64,000 nucleotides of DNA from Stachybotrys elegans (taxonomy: Eukaryota > Ascomycota > Sordariomycetes > Hypocreales > Stachybotryaceae), in assembly GCA_020746835.1 (NCBI GenBank), contig JAGPNK010000008.1, forward strand, positions 1,922,001 to 1,986,000. The letters are read 5' to 3'. Positions 34,401-45,654 of the stretch are shown here, in pieces; position 1 is the stretch's first letter, and the number at the start of each line of letters is the position of its first letter. The notes below the pieces were generated by a model. That model had not been told where the DNA came from and ran no database searches. It saw only the letters and a list, made by a program, of their open reading frames with translations. The position numbers and the translations under genes were made by a program.

Positions 34401-35248
34401 GTGGCGGCATCCATGGTCGTGATTTGGAATGACTGGGGGTCAATGTAGGCAAACGCATAGTTGAGGTGGGTGAGGCCGTCAACTGATGGATGTCAGTCAC
34501 AAACATCACCAGGGGAGAGATGACACGCACTAGGAAGGTCAGAAGCTTTGGTCTGGTGACACTTGGATCTATCGTTCCACGCTTCATAGTAGCCGATGAC
34601 TGTAGCAATGATGAGCTTTGTCTACCAACAAGTTGGGGTTATACCTTTGTCCAGCGTCTTTCCTCCACCACCCGGTGGCTTGGGATGCTCAACGCAGTTG
34701 GACTGGCATTTTCCAGTGCAGAAATCTAGTTCCTTTCAGTAACTTTGATCCCGTCTAGAAAACACGTCAAATACCTTTGGTTGTGCCACAAAAGCCGTGC
34801 TCGGAGCAACATGTGTTGAGAGGGCACTTTTTGTCCTTTGGCACGGCATACTGGCCGCACTCGGCGTGCGCATCGCAGTTGCTTGTGCATCCATCGCCAC
34901 AATATGTTGGTCCATAGCCACACCAGCCGTCCTCTGTAAAGTTTGTCAGTGTGCTTCGACAAGAGGAGATGGTCACATACTCCCACAACATGCACCGTTG
35001 CCACAAGCTCCTGTAGTTATGCAGTCAGTAGGAATTAAGTAGGCGGAAGGAATGTAAGGTCACTGACTACCAGGACCACAAGTAAAGTCCTCTCTTTTGT
35101 GCAACGCTACTGCTGCATCTTGATACGCAAGAGCACGGCGTTCAAGGGAGGAGAATCGCCTGTGGACGGTTGGCTCTGAGCTGCTCAATTCAGCCGCAGT
35201 GCTGACGACCAAGGCCAGCACAAATGGCAGATAACAATAAGGCCGCAT
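31443..35248 (-). CDS. GH18 subgroup-C chitinase with hevein domain and unassigned helical C-terminal domain
   Basis: Ten exons on the minus strand: 35071-35248, 34981-35010, 34775-34933, 34645-34725, 34531-34599, 33983-34482, 33680-33932, 33421-33630, 31716-33362, 31443-31663 (1115 aa). Order: signal peptide (1-20); hevein/CBM18 region (about 58-140, CGYGPTYCGDGC...CCSEHGFCG); GH18 (about 150-495) with YVSLGGWTF, intact DGVDLDWE (267-274, Glu274), MSYDLHGVWD and SLIWASDL; four Cys-rich modules (about 536-738), each ending in CC; a dibasic ARR site (774-776); and a C-terminal domain of about 340 residues, largely helical by composition, with no recognised family. It shares the whole N-terminal plan with the chitinase at 23.7-27.4 kb but not the last domain. 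Secreted. The last intron uses GTTGGT and could be off by a few residues. A 576-aa opposite-strand frame is a shadow. Confidence 0.88.
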
Positions 35249-36439
35249 ATCTGCAACACGTACTAGCATTACTTGCCTGGTTACAGACAAAACCCCTTGG
35301 ACATTGTTTGTATATAAGAGAAAAGAAAGGTCATGCCATTCTACCCGCTCAACTCCGTCCCACCCCTTCCTGCCTCAGACTCACCTCATAAAAATGTGTG
35401 CATACCTACAGGCATTAGGATCTAGACTATTGTCCATGCTGACAGGAATCCCGTCGGCGCCTCCTCAATGCAGTAAAACCCGCGTCTATATGGAACACCT
35501 GCCACCTCGAAGCATACACATGATATATTGAAGGAACTATGTAACCACACAGCCAAGGGTGGGAGCCAGGCTCCGATGTAAGCATTACTAAATGTAAGCA
35601 CCGGTAATAGGAAATAACGTCTGATTTGTCGAGCCAGACAAGTTGCTGCTCAATATCGGTCATCAATATTGCAATTAACTTTGCATTAGGCATGTCTATT
35701 CCCTGCCTCGGACGTTCCGACAAGTCCTCTTCCCCGCAAGATTGATTAGTTCGTTTCTATCCTAGCTGATATCGGCAAGTGAGTTTTCTTAGAGGGCCTG
35801 AGCTGTAAGCAAGTCAGAACATCAAATGCGGGATTTCCTGTTTGTGTGCCTCAATTGGATACAGACTAGCGACTTTGAGGAGGCACCTCTGACGATGAAG
35901 ACGCTATCAAATCAATAGATGAAAATTGGCAAGGGGATTCAATTCAGGAAAGCTTGTGGCTACGACGAGAGGGACATGAAATATTGCATACCTAGCAGCC
36001 ATTTTTAAAAGATACATCCTGACTCCCCCTTCCCACCTGGTGAAGAGGTTCCGGTATTTACACAACGGAAGCCGCATGCTTCACCTTCTTTTCCTCGGCG
36101 TTTGCCAAATCCGTCAAGATGGAAGACTCTTTGCGATTTTCCCACTGTATCATCCCATCGCCTCTATTCGTGGTAATTTCCGGACAACACCAACGTTATA
36201 TGGACTCGGGCTTGGCTGACGTGATGCCAACCAAAAGATAACTATTGCTGACATGCATATCGGCAGGCGGCGCTAGTTCATTATTGTGACCTTCTGATCC
36301 TTTCTAATTTCCATTGTTGTACCGCCTGTTCAAGACGCTCCGGCAGTTACTATACTCGCCCGATGCCAGTTTGAATAACTGTGTGTTTATCCCCCTATTC
36401 CGCCTACCTGTCACAGTCTTTTCTCAACTTTCAAGCATC
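35249..36439. promoter_or_regulatory. Bidirectional promoter of second chitinase/LysM pair
   Basis: A 1.19-kb region lies between the divergent start codons of the second chitinase (35248) and second LysM gene (36440). A TATATAAG at 35311-35318 (read as CTTATATA on the minus strand) lies about 65 bp before the chitinase ATG. No gene is seen in it. It is the counterpart of 27400-28243. Confidence 0.5.
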
Positions 36440-38486
36440 ATGCTGTCGTCTTCGAGAGTGCTGGCAGCTCTGCTGTTTGCTTTCCATGGCGTCTTGGCCC
36501 AACAGCTGCCTGGTTATACTGTTCCATATAACGAACTGGGTCTGAGCAGTGCGTGCTTCGATGCAGTTAACAGCACCGTCTCGGCTTGTCCCGCATGGCT
36601 GCCGGCCTTTGCTGGGTTGTGAGTTACCATTTGACAGCCTCAACCTCGTTTGAACTGTGCTTCTGACGATTCTCTTAATCTAGCGAAGACTCGAGTTTCG
36701 ATCTTCTTGGGGCTTCTCGACTCAAAGACTTGTGTGACACCACTTGCCAAGCCGACCTTACGAGTCTCAAGAAACGAATTGCCTCAGCATGCACGGACAA
36801 GACAGATGTTATGGTTCCCAATGATATTGCTTACCCAGGTGAGCCTATCATTTAATTCTTCTCACAACGCAGTTCGTATCTAACTTCATCAAGCTTCCTT
36901 GTTCATTGATCGACTTCTTTACGCGGCCAGCCTCTCATGCCTCAAAGACTCGTGCGTACCCATCATTTCAATCTCTTACGTAGTACTCACATTCTGATAG
37001 CGATTCTGGCGAGTACTGCGACCTGCTAGTTGCGTCCTGGATAAGCCAAAACACGCCGTATACCAAGGCCCAGAACTGCTCTTCGTGCCAGCTGGAGATC
37101 CAAGCCAAGCAGCTCGGTTCGCCTTTTGGGTACGATGAGGAGGCTGCTTCTCAGTACGCTTCAAGCACGTCCAGCTGTGCTGTCACCAAGTACACCTATG
37201 CAAAGCCTACCTCCTACGCCGTAAACTCTACAACGGCAGTTCCGGATGGGCCTGCATGCAGCACAGGCAGGGCATACACAGTCAAAGGAGGAGACTCTTG
37301 CAACTCGATTGCTGAATCGCAAGGTGTTTCGACTCCGGCATTGACCACTCTCAATGGCATCGATTCGGAATGCAACACAATGCCACCAGTCGGGAGTGAG
37401 ATCTGCCTGCCTCCTCCTTGCAAAATCCACCAAGTTGAGATCGGGGACACATGTGACTCCATTATTGATGCGGAGAAGATGACCAAGGCTCAGTTGCTTG
37501 CCTGGAACCCTGCCATCAGCCCTGGATGCGGCAACCTTGGTCGCTTGCGAGGCCGCTTCATCTGCCTAAGCTCGCCCTTGGGCACCATCACAGTCCCTGA
37601 CGGCGACTCTGCTACGACCGAGGCCCCCAAGCCCACCAATGCCCAAGGAGAGTCAAACGTCCACTGCGGCAAGTGGTACGAGGTGGTCGAGGGGGATACA
37701 TGTGCTACCATCTCCTTGGCTTTTGCTATCACGCTGGCAGACTTTTACTTTCTCAACCCTCACGTCGATAAAAAGAACTGCAACAACTTGTGGCTTGAGA
37801 CTTCGTATTGCGTCAAAGCCGTCGGAAATATCCAGACGTACCCAGACTACCCTATTGAGGTGCCATCGACGTCTTTCCCTCGCCCGCCGGAGCCTACCAA
37901 AGAAGTTCCACCCGAGTTTGATATGCCCGAGCTGAACCCTCGCGCGCCCGGGACCATCGGCAACTGTGATGAATACGTGAGTGCATGGTCCGAGCAGATA
38001 TTGGCCACAGACTCGACGGCGAACTCCTGCGACCGCTGGGCCAATTGGGCGGATGTCAGGGTTGTCCAGCTCAGGCGATGGAATCCGAGTCTGAGAGAGA
38101 ATGACTGCGCCTTCCAGGAGCTGTACAGCTACTGCGTTCTGAAGAGAGATGATATGGATGGTCAGTCAACTTAAGTATTTGTATAGCTCTTATTAGCGCT
38201 GACAACCATCCTAGACCCCCCAGCAACTGCTCCCCCTCCAAGCACCACCAAGGCCCCGACAGCCACGACTACTTCCGCCACTGGTGGTGCCTCGCCACCT
38301 GCCGAAACGCAGCCTGGAGTCATCAAGAACTGTCAAAAGTGGCACGTCGTATCCGAGGGCGATGGCTGCTGGTCTATATCCGACAAGTACGGCATATCAT
38401 TGGATGACTTTTACGAGTGGAATGAAGGCGTTGGTTCGGACTGCGGTGCTCTGTGGTTGAACTATGCGGTGTGTGTAGGTGTTTAA
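36440..38486 (+). CDS. Secreted protein with five LysM-type domains
   Basis: Exons 36440-36618, 36684-36838, 36894-36951, 37001-38160, 38215-38486 (607 aa); all junctions keep frame. Signal peptide about 1-20 (ends VLAQQ). A Cys-rich N-terminal region (about 25-200) precedes LysM 1 (about 218-267, YTVKGGDSCNSIA), LysM 2 (271-320, IGDTCDSI...LLAWNP), LysM 3 (353-402, VEGDTCATIS...FYFLNP), a degenerate LysM 4 (453-509, RRWNP), a Pro/Thr linker and LysM 5 (557-605, SEGDGCWSIS...FYEWNEG). Binds chitin outside the cell (family knowledge). It is head-to-head with the second chitinase and resembles the 28.2-30.2 kb protein in plan, suggesting that the chitinase/LysM pair was duplicated as a unit. 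Confidence 0.88.
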
Positions 38487-38875
38487 GACGATATAGATAA
38501 AATAAATCCCTGAAAGTTGAAAGCAACGATAGGTGGTGAAGAAAGGGGGGATCTTGAGTGATGAATCCTGCCGACCATTTGAAGCATCCCTAGCAATTTG
38601 CATACATCTGCGGTTCCTCACAAAGTCCGCCTCTTACGTCACGCACAAGCGTTACTTGATTGTTCTTGGTGTTGGGTAGTCATGATGATGTCATTATTAG
38701 TGAAAAAACAGAGGGAGCTTCGGCTGTCTGCCAACCCCGCAACTGGGCATCGCAACTGGTGCATTTAGTGCCTACAACCAAGTCGGAATAGAAACAAACA
38801 AACTTCATCCCACTCTTACAACCTCACGGTGGCTTCCCAAGTCTAGGGCGATCTTGTTATGCATGATTTTATAAG
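38487..38875. promoter_or_regulatory. Intergenic region
   Basis: About 390 bp between the LysM gene and the 2EXR-type gene, both on the plus strand. It should hold the LysM terminator and next promoter. No motif stands out. Confidence 0.35.
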
Positions 38876-39988
38876 ATGGGGACGTATGAGAAGAGTCACC
38901 AAAGTAATGACACAAGCGGGAATCCTGCGGACCCCTCTACCTCCGGAGGTGCGGACGGCTCCTTGGATACAGAAGCCGCCGAATCAGACGACGTGTCCCT
39001 CTTGCACTCACGAGACGAAGAATATGCTGGTGCTGCGACTTTTCATCTGTTCAGTCGCTTACCGCCGGAACTGAGACGCCATATTTGGAAACTCTTTTGC
39101 CCCGAAATCACCCTCAAGTCGCGGTTGCTGGACATTACCGTTGGACCACCTTCGGAGAACCATGCACGGGAATGCTCTTGGCCTCCGGGTATGCGCCCAT
39201 GGGCTGCACGCGATGGCCACACCCTGAAAATTATGACGTTGAACACGCGACGGGTTCTTTCAGTGGACCGAGAATCTCGAACAATAGCCCTGAGAGCGTT
39301 CCCGGACTGCCTGAGTTTGGATCTGGCGTCCGGTGATGCTATCGTACGCTTCAACAAGGAAACCGATGTCATTTTGCTGACGGGCCACGGCATGGATTAC
39401 CACGACACCAGAAATTATCATTTTCCCGATTTTGCCGCGCAAATTAAGCAGCTTGCGATATCGGCCACGCTGGGTTATAATTCGACGGCGGGCGATTCGG
39501 CCGATCTCCAAGTTGCTTTCTTTCGGCAATTCCCGAACCTGGAAAGAGTATTCTATCTCCTAGAGAACGTGCAGCATGGTACTGCCAGGAATCTACGGTG
39601 GTGTATACCTGAATATGTTCACGAGCTGGTTGTCGACACCTTCAGAGAGACATCTAGTCACGGCGAGGACATGCATATGGTCTTCTGCTGGCCAAATCTA
39701 AACGAGTACAAGACGTTTCACGATATACATCGTAGAAAATGTCACTTTCTACCCAAGGATGAGTTGCGGGAGTTGGGAATTGAATCCTACCCCATGGCCA
39801 TCTTTCAGTCTGGGTCGGGACTGGCTTGGTATAGGAACTTGCAAGCAAAGCTGGCATCTAGGTCGCCCGATTTCATGTCAGACACTGATACGGGGTCCAG
39901 AGAAGCGCCTGACGAAGTTTCGGTATCGGACCAGTACGAGAGCGATGGTATAGACGATGACCCCATGAGTGACATTGATGAAGATTAA
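38876..39988 (+). CDS. 2EXR domain-containing protein
   Basis: A single exon of 370 aa. After a disordered Ser/Gly/Asp-rich start, FHLFSRLPPELRRHIWKLFC (about 56-75) is the signature of the fungal 2EXR family, followed by family-typical RVLSVDRESRTIALRAFPD and DVILLTG. The C-terminus is acidic (ending DDDPMSDIDED). The family is large and lineage-expanded in Pezizomycotina. Its F-box-like L-P-x-E-L-R motif has led to suggestions of a protein-interaction role, but no activity is established. There is no signal peptide or TM. Often found near HET genes; a HET gene follows about 1.1 kb downstream. Confidence 0.82.
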   Translation: MGTYEKSHQSNDTSGNPADPSTSGGADGSLDTEAAESDDVSLLHSRDEEYAGAATFHLFSRLPPELRRHIWKLFCPEITLKSRLLDITVGPPSENHARECSWPPGMRPWAARDGHTLKIMTLNTRRVLSVDRESRTIALRAFPDCLSLDLASGDAIVRFNKETDVILLTGHGMDYHDTRNYHFPDFAAQIKQLAISATLGYNSTAGDSADLQVAFFRQFPNLERVFYLLENVQHGTARNLRWCIPEYVHELVVDTFRETSSHGEDMHMVFCWPNLNEYKTFHDIHRRKCHFLPKDELRELGIESYPMAIFQSGSGLAWYRNLQAKLASRSPDFMSDTDTGSREAPDEVSVSDQYESDGIDDDPMSDIDED

Positions 39989-41081
39989 GGGAGCGAAGTT
40001 ATGAGACGGTATCGCAGCAGGTTCGACGCCCCCGTTTATTCCTAGCTAGGGCGGATTTACAGATGGATAGTTCATAAATAAGTGTGAATTTTTCTTCTTC
40101 CCTTTCTTTGACACGGCTCGCAACGGCAGCACCAAGATATCACGCTGAAAAAGCGGCACTCCTAGTTGGAACCGGCCGGCTATTGGTCACCATGCTGCTG
40201 TCATTAGAATAACTCCCTACTCGGAACAAGGATGCTTCCGACGAAGCCCGATCTTGTCCCTTTAGCATCCTAAAGGGGCCTTTAACAAACCTGCAACTCA
40301 TGCTGACGGGCACAACTTACCACGAGCAACTGAAACCTGGGCCTATTTTGTATTCCAGACTCTGATTGAGTCACCAGGCAGAAGCCTTCCCGTATGTTCA
40401 GGCGCCCGACGCCACGGCGGTATCTTCTAGGCAATTGCAGTGGCTGGAAAACTTTGATATCTGCCGTAGCTACAAGCGTCAAGCTTTTCTCAATCGAGTG
40501 TATTTTCTAACCAATTGTTATCTATTAATCTGATATTGTCTTTATCGTCAGAGGGGGCCTCCTCGAAGTCACTGGTCTGTATCCCATTGGGGCACACAAA
40601 CGGGAAATCCTACATTTTGTGTTCCAGACCCTACCGGCACTGTCCTGGAGCTATCTATGTTCTTCCAAGGCATTGACAGATGCGTGCCTTGACCTTAATT
40701 AGGATGTAGACGTGGCGATGCACTTAGGATCATAACTGGAAAATTACGAAACAGAAGCAAGACGAATGAATGAATGGATTATATCAAAAGGCAAAACGGG
40801 AGAGTAACTTTTGTGAGTGGCTAGATACATGGTCATATAGGGTGTGGTAGAATCTGACCAGCCTAATGCCAGACCCCGCAAGACAATCCTTCGTCAGGCT
40901 GAATACGAGCGGGGATGGCTATATCAAGTTGGATTAAGCTGTTCAAATCAGCCCTGCGTCCCACCTTGTGTTGGTGCTGTGGTCTCGAGGCATAAATAGA
41001 TAATATCCGGCACCGCCAGCCCGGAACTTGGATCTCAATAAACAAAATCCCCATGGTCTGTTCATCTTGGTGTTGGCCAAC
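39989..41081. promoter_or_regulatory. Gene-poor intergenic stretch
   Basis: About 1.1 kb with no supportable gene. Two similar segments (around 40348 TTTGTATTCCAGACTCT and 40613 TTTGTGTTCCAGACCCT) lie 265 bp apart, perhaps an old duplication. The promoter of the HET gene should lie in the last few hundred bases. Confidence 0.35.
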
Positions 41082-43309
41082 ATGGACTCGCTTACAAAAC
41101 CCTTACCTCAAGCTCCCGCAGGAGTCATGATGATTCGTGGGACCTTCTGCCACGCATGTCAGATGATTCTCAGTGGCAACGTGAACAAGGTGGTACCGAC
41201 AACACCGCCAGCCTACATACACCACGAGACAATCGCGTCGTTTGCCTCTTCTCAGAAGCAAGGGTGTCAGTTGTGTAAGAGAATTCAGCACCGGCTTGAC
41301 CGTGTCTCGAAAGAGGTGATCAAGGATGGCTCGTTCATATCAATTCGTGCCAAGTCGGAGGATGCATCCAAAAAGGAGCGCATCTCACTCGAGTTCAATA
41401 TTAATGAGCCAACCGAGGAGCGTAGCTTCGACGGAATGACCTATGTATATTCCGTCATCGATCCCTTGAATCCCGAGCAAACCTTGACGGCCAACATCTT
41501 CAAATACAACAATGCTACGTACCTTCCTCGGCATACTGTCCGACTTCTCCTCTCGCCGTCGTGTAAGTACGTAATCCTACACCCTCCCGCTTGAATCGTT
41601 GCTGAATCTTCGAAGCTGGTCTCGATTCTCGCGAAGTCGACAACCTGGGTAACAATTCAGGATCCAAGGAATCATGTCAACTAGCTACAGGATGGCTGCA
41701 GAACTGCCTCCACCACCACAACCATGGTGGCCAAGAGGCATTCTTCCCAGATCGAGTCTTGGAGATTATCCCTGGAGAAAGTACCACCGTCAAGCTTCTC
41801 TGCAGAGAAAAGAAGAGTCTACCTTGTGGAACTGAGCCGTATGCTACGCTGAGCTACTGCTGGGGGAGGGGTGATCACTTGAAGCTGACTTCGGCTGCCA
41901 TGGATCAACTCATTTCGGGTGTTGAACAAAGTGGACTCCCAAAGACGTTCACCGACGCCATATCCATGGTTCAGAGTCTGGGGATCAAGTATTTGTGGAT
42001 AGATTCTTTGTGCATTCTCCAGGACTCGAGGGACGACTGGAAAGATCAGAGCGCCATGATGGGGAAAGTCTACCAGAACTCTCGCCTCACTATAGCAGCA
42101 GCAGCAGCAACAGATAGCCATGACGGTCTGTTTTTTGACCGTGATCCCCGTGAAGTGGCGCCCGTGCAAGCTTGCACGAGGATCTTGGATGCTTCATGGC
42201 CCGTCAGATGGTACGATATTGTCGACCAAAATGCCTACACTCTTGATGTCCGGACCGCACCGCTCAACGCCCGAGGCTGGGTATATCAAGAGCGCATGCT
42301 GTCGACTCGGATTCTACACTGCACAAAAGGCCAACTGTACTGGGAGTGCGATGAGATGCTTGCCAATGAATCATGGCCTTGTGGGTTGCCCAATGAGTCC
42401 GGCGAAGAGCCAGGAGAGTTCAAGCGACTGCTCAAACGACGGGACTCGATCACGAGTGTGCTTTCGAGCTTCGAATGGCTGAGCCTAGTCAATAAATACA
42501 GCCGATGCCACCTCACCAAGAACGACGACATTCTCGTCGCGATTTCTGGTATCGCCAAGTCCTGGGGCGCCGTGTTCCCAGACAAGTACCTCGCTGGCCT
42601 ATGGCAAAAGTCCCTCCCCTACGGCCTTTTGTGGTACGGCAGGCCGAGCTTTAAGCGCCGGCTGGACAACGACAAGACGTACCGCGCGCCCTCGTGGTCC
42701 TGGGCGTCAGTTGCAGGCGAGACAGTCTGGAGCGACACACTGACTGAATTGAAGTTTGACACGACCAAGGTCATTGTCTTGACGCACTTGCTAGAGAACA
42801 CGACTACGGAGCTTGACTCGGCCGATCCAACGGGCGCTGTGCGAAGCGGAAATCTCGTTCTGCAGACGGCCTTCATGAAGGGCGAGGTGGGAACTCGGCC
42901 GCTGCCAATCGACTACCGAATGTCGCATGTGGGATTTCGCTCCATCTTTCTGAGATCGGAGACGACGGTGTGGATGGGTGCCTGCTGCTTCGACACACAT
43001 GAAAAGATGCTCGAGGTTGACCAGAATCCAAAATACCCGCTCTTCTGTCTTCCCATGATTCTGACTGCGGACCCCGATCCAACCGGACAGACACAGCTTG
43101 CGACCGTGGAGGGCATAACCACTGAGAAGGACACCGTAGCCAAACATCGACGTATTGGGTACTTCTGGGCTACTGCTCAGTTCATGAATCCGACGCCTGA
43201 CAAGGATCTGTTCTCGTTTTTGAAGGACCTTGACGTGGTATCCAAGCTTCGAAGTCTTGGGATGCTGGGTCCTCAGGGATATGGGTTCTACATGGTGATG
43301 ATCGAGTGA
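41082..43309 (+). CDS. HET domain-containing protein
   Basis: Exons 41082-41562 and 41616-43309 (724 aa); intron GTAAGT...AAG. The N-terminal part has CHAC and CQLC pairs (a possible zinc site). The HET domain (PF06985) spans about 236-400: YATLSYCWG, LPKTFTDAISM, YLWIDSLCILQD, WKDQSAMMGKVYQNS, then the typical downstream GWVYQERMLSTRILHC and SWSWASV segments. HET domains mediate heterokaryon incompatibility and programmed cell death in filamentous ascomycetes and resemble TIR-type folds (established for the family). The architecture is the common one for orphan HET paralogues; whether this one takes part in allorecognition is unknown. Cytosolic. Confidence 0.88.
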
Positions 43310-43462
43310 CGGCACTTGTTACACTCACTATTGACGGGAATCAGCAGGCTCTGAAGTTTTTCTTTTAAGTTCCCTTGTAAACTGTGTTCTGTACCCGAGT
43401 CTATGAGCCTTTTCAATACAATGCAAAACCTTCCGTGATTCATGAATAATGGTCCTCCGTAG

Positions 43463-43685
43463 CTATCGCTCAGGAATTGGAATGCCTTTCCCCCCTTCGT
43501 TTTTTGACTTCTCTGTAGCCTTGCGCCTCTCCTCCTGCGCCTCCTGCCTGTTTCTAGTCTTGTTAGTCAATCCACAGAAAGGAAGACAAAACCTACGAGA
43601 TGCACACAAGACATTGGGCCGCCGTTTGGCTTCCGGAAAGAATAGTGCCGCACCCTCCTGGGCAAGGCGAAGGAGCCTTAGGCAT
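43463..43685 (-). CDS. Small two-exon protein with CxxC pairs (59 aa)
   Basis: Exons 43597-43685 and 43463-43553, joined by a 43-bp intron (GTAGGT donor, GACTAAC branch, TAG acceptor). The protein starts MPKAPSPCPGGCGTILSGSQ, has CxxxC/CxxC pairs (CPGGC, CLVC) that could hold one zinc, then a highly charged helix (RQEAQEERRKATEKSKN) and ends GIPIPER. Compact introns with a good branch point and unbroken frame argue for a real gene, despite its size. I do not recognise a named family; it looks like a short conserved fungal zinc-ribbon-type protein. It sits between HET and alcohol dehydrogenase genes. Confidence 0.55.
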
Positions 43686-44207
43686 GGTGATGGCGATTGC
43701 GCTGGTGTTCAAAGAGCTGTAAGTAGCACGTGGAGATAGGAAGGGACAGCAGAGCAACGAAGGTTGTCAGCTTGTTTCTTTAAATTGTTATCAAGATATC
43801 GAAGGCAGACGGCTCTTATGGAACGTGAACATGGCAAAGCCTGAATAATACTGTGCAGTGAATCAGTGATGAACGAATCAAGCAGCACGGGTTCACAGGG
43901 TTTGGAGCGTCGAACACCTGTATATTCTACATTCACTATGCCCAACAGCCATATGCGTCCTACTATAGCTGTACATAGTAGATGTACCTCGAATGCAGGT
44001 CACGCCCTCTGAACTTGGAAGGGAGGTTTAGTATGGGCTCGCTAACTACCTAATCACGCTTTGTAGTTGCTTTTGTCAAGAACTAGTTTCTGATGGCTGG
44101 GAAGCTGTTAAGCAGCGAAAGAGGTAGTGGTTGGTTAGGATTTATGGCCTTTGGGAGATTGCTAAGAAGCCTCCGATCCATCATCTTCATATGACTGACT
44201 ACTCATT
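43686..44207. other. Intergenic region
   Basis: About 520 bp between the small gene and the alcohol dehydrogenase stop. It holds the small gene's promoter. Nothing else is recognised. Confidence 0.35.
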
Positions 44208-45367
44208 TTATCCTGAAAGAGTCACCACTATTTTACCCTTAAAGCTCTCTGCTTCATACACGTCAACCAATTCCGAGGCCCTGTCAAATGGCACTACAGT
44301 GAGAGCGGACTTGACACCCATCTCCTCTACTACCTGCATCATTCTGGCCACAGATTCTCGATTGGCGACGTAGCTCCCCCTGATATTCAGCTCACGAAAC
44401 ACAAGGGCAGTAGAATCGAATCGAAGCTGCTCTGGTGGTAGGCCCAGGGACACCAATGTTCCACCCACTCGGAGGAGATTGAGCGCCCATGAGGTGGCCT
44501 CGACGGAGTCTGTACAAACTATGGCGGCAGCAACTCCTTCACCCTCCGTGAAGTCAAAAATCTGCTGTTGTGCATCGCTTGAAGTAGAATCGACAATGAG
44601 ATTAGGAGTAAGGGCAGGCGGGACCATGCTGGCCAGGTTCAGCGCAGGTGGCCGTCGATCAATGGCAATGGTGCGGAATCCCAAGGATTTAGAGAACTGG
44701 ATGCCGAGGTGACCAAGGCCGCCAATACCAACAATGGCGACGGCTGCACCTGGCTCCAGATCAGCCGTTGCCTTCTCCAAGGCTCCCCAGATAGTAGCCT
44801 GAAACACGTCAGTCTTGCTTTGGTTTGGTTTAGACGGTGGTACCTTACCCCAGCGCACATGAGAGGTGCGGCCTGCTCAAAACTAATCTCATCCGGTAGA
44901 TGGACAGCGGCAGCCGGATCAACGACCATATATCCCGCCAAACATCCGTCATGCTTGAAGCCAGCCGTCTCCCTGTTCTCACAAAACCTCGGGTCGAGAC
45001 ACCCATGACAGCGCAATTTCAGCAAGCAGCTCGGGCATTTCGCACATGCATTCTTGGAGTTCAACGCGCCGATGCGGTCTCCCAACTTCCAGCTTTCATC
45101 GCAGTCCTTGCCCACTTGTACCACCACACCTGCACCTTCATGGGATGGTATTAGAGGTAGCTTGCATTCTGCCTCGCCCTTGATGACTTGGTAGTCCGAG
45201 TGGCAGAATCCGGCTGCGTGAACTTTGGCGAGGAGCTCGTGATCTTTGATCTTGGGCACATCGGCTGTGACGATGCGATATGACTCATGAAGCTAGAGTA
45301 ATAATGAGCGATGTTTCAACGGAGTGATGGGGTGGCTACAAACATTTTGAAGCAGTGCCGCCTCCAT
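44208..45367 (-). CDS. Zinc-dependent alcohol dehydrogenase (MDR family)
   Basis: Exons on the minus strand: 45344-45367 (8 residues, MEAALLQN), 44849-45292 and 44208-44798 (352 aa). The tiny first exon is supported by family alignment (LLQN/LHESYRIVTADVPK) and a GTTTGT...TAG intron. Catalytic zinc region: CHSD and HEGAG (GroES-like domain). Structural zinc loop: C-x2-C-x2-C-x7-C-like (CAKCPSC...CHGC...CEN). Rossmann motif GIGGLGHLG, followed by AIDRRP; an Asp at the end of beta-2 favours NAD over NADP. It resembles the tetrameric yeast ADH class, oxidising or reducing alcohols and aldehydes in the cytosol. Next gene on the same strand is a secreted phosphatase; no operon-like relation is implied. 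Confidence 0.88.
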
Positions 45368-45654
45368 GCGTGATGGCAAATGGCATGAAGAGTCCATATT
45401 ATTCACAAGACTCATCTCTTAACACGATCCTCGCTATTGCCAGATGGAAGTTGGGGATTGGAGAAACATGCACTGACTACGTCACGCCACAATCCGCACA
45501 GTCTGTAAACGAAACGCGCACAGTTTACTGTAACGATGACGATATCTCCTTGAACCAGGCATGATGCAAGCGTACACTTTACGATGGCCGAGAAAACAGC
45601 TATCTCACGATATGTCTTCTCAATTGTAATGCTATAATATTTGCGCGCATTCCG

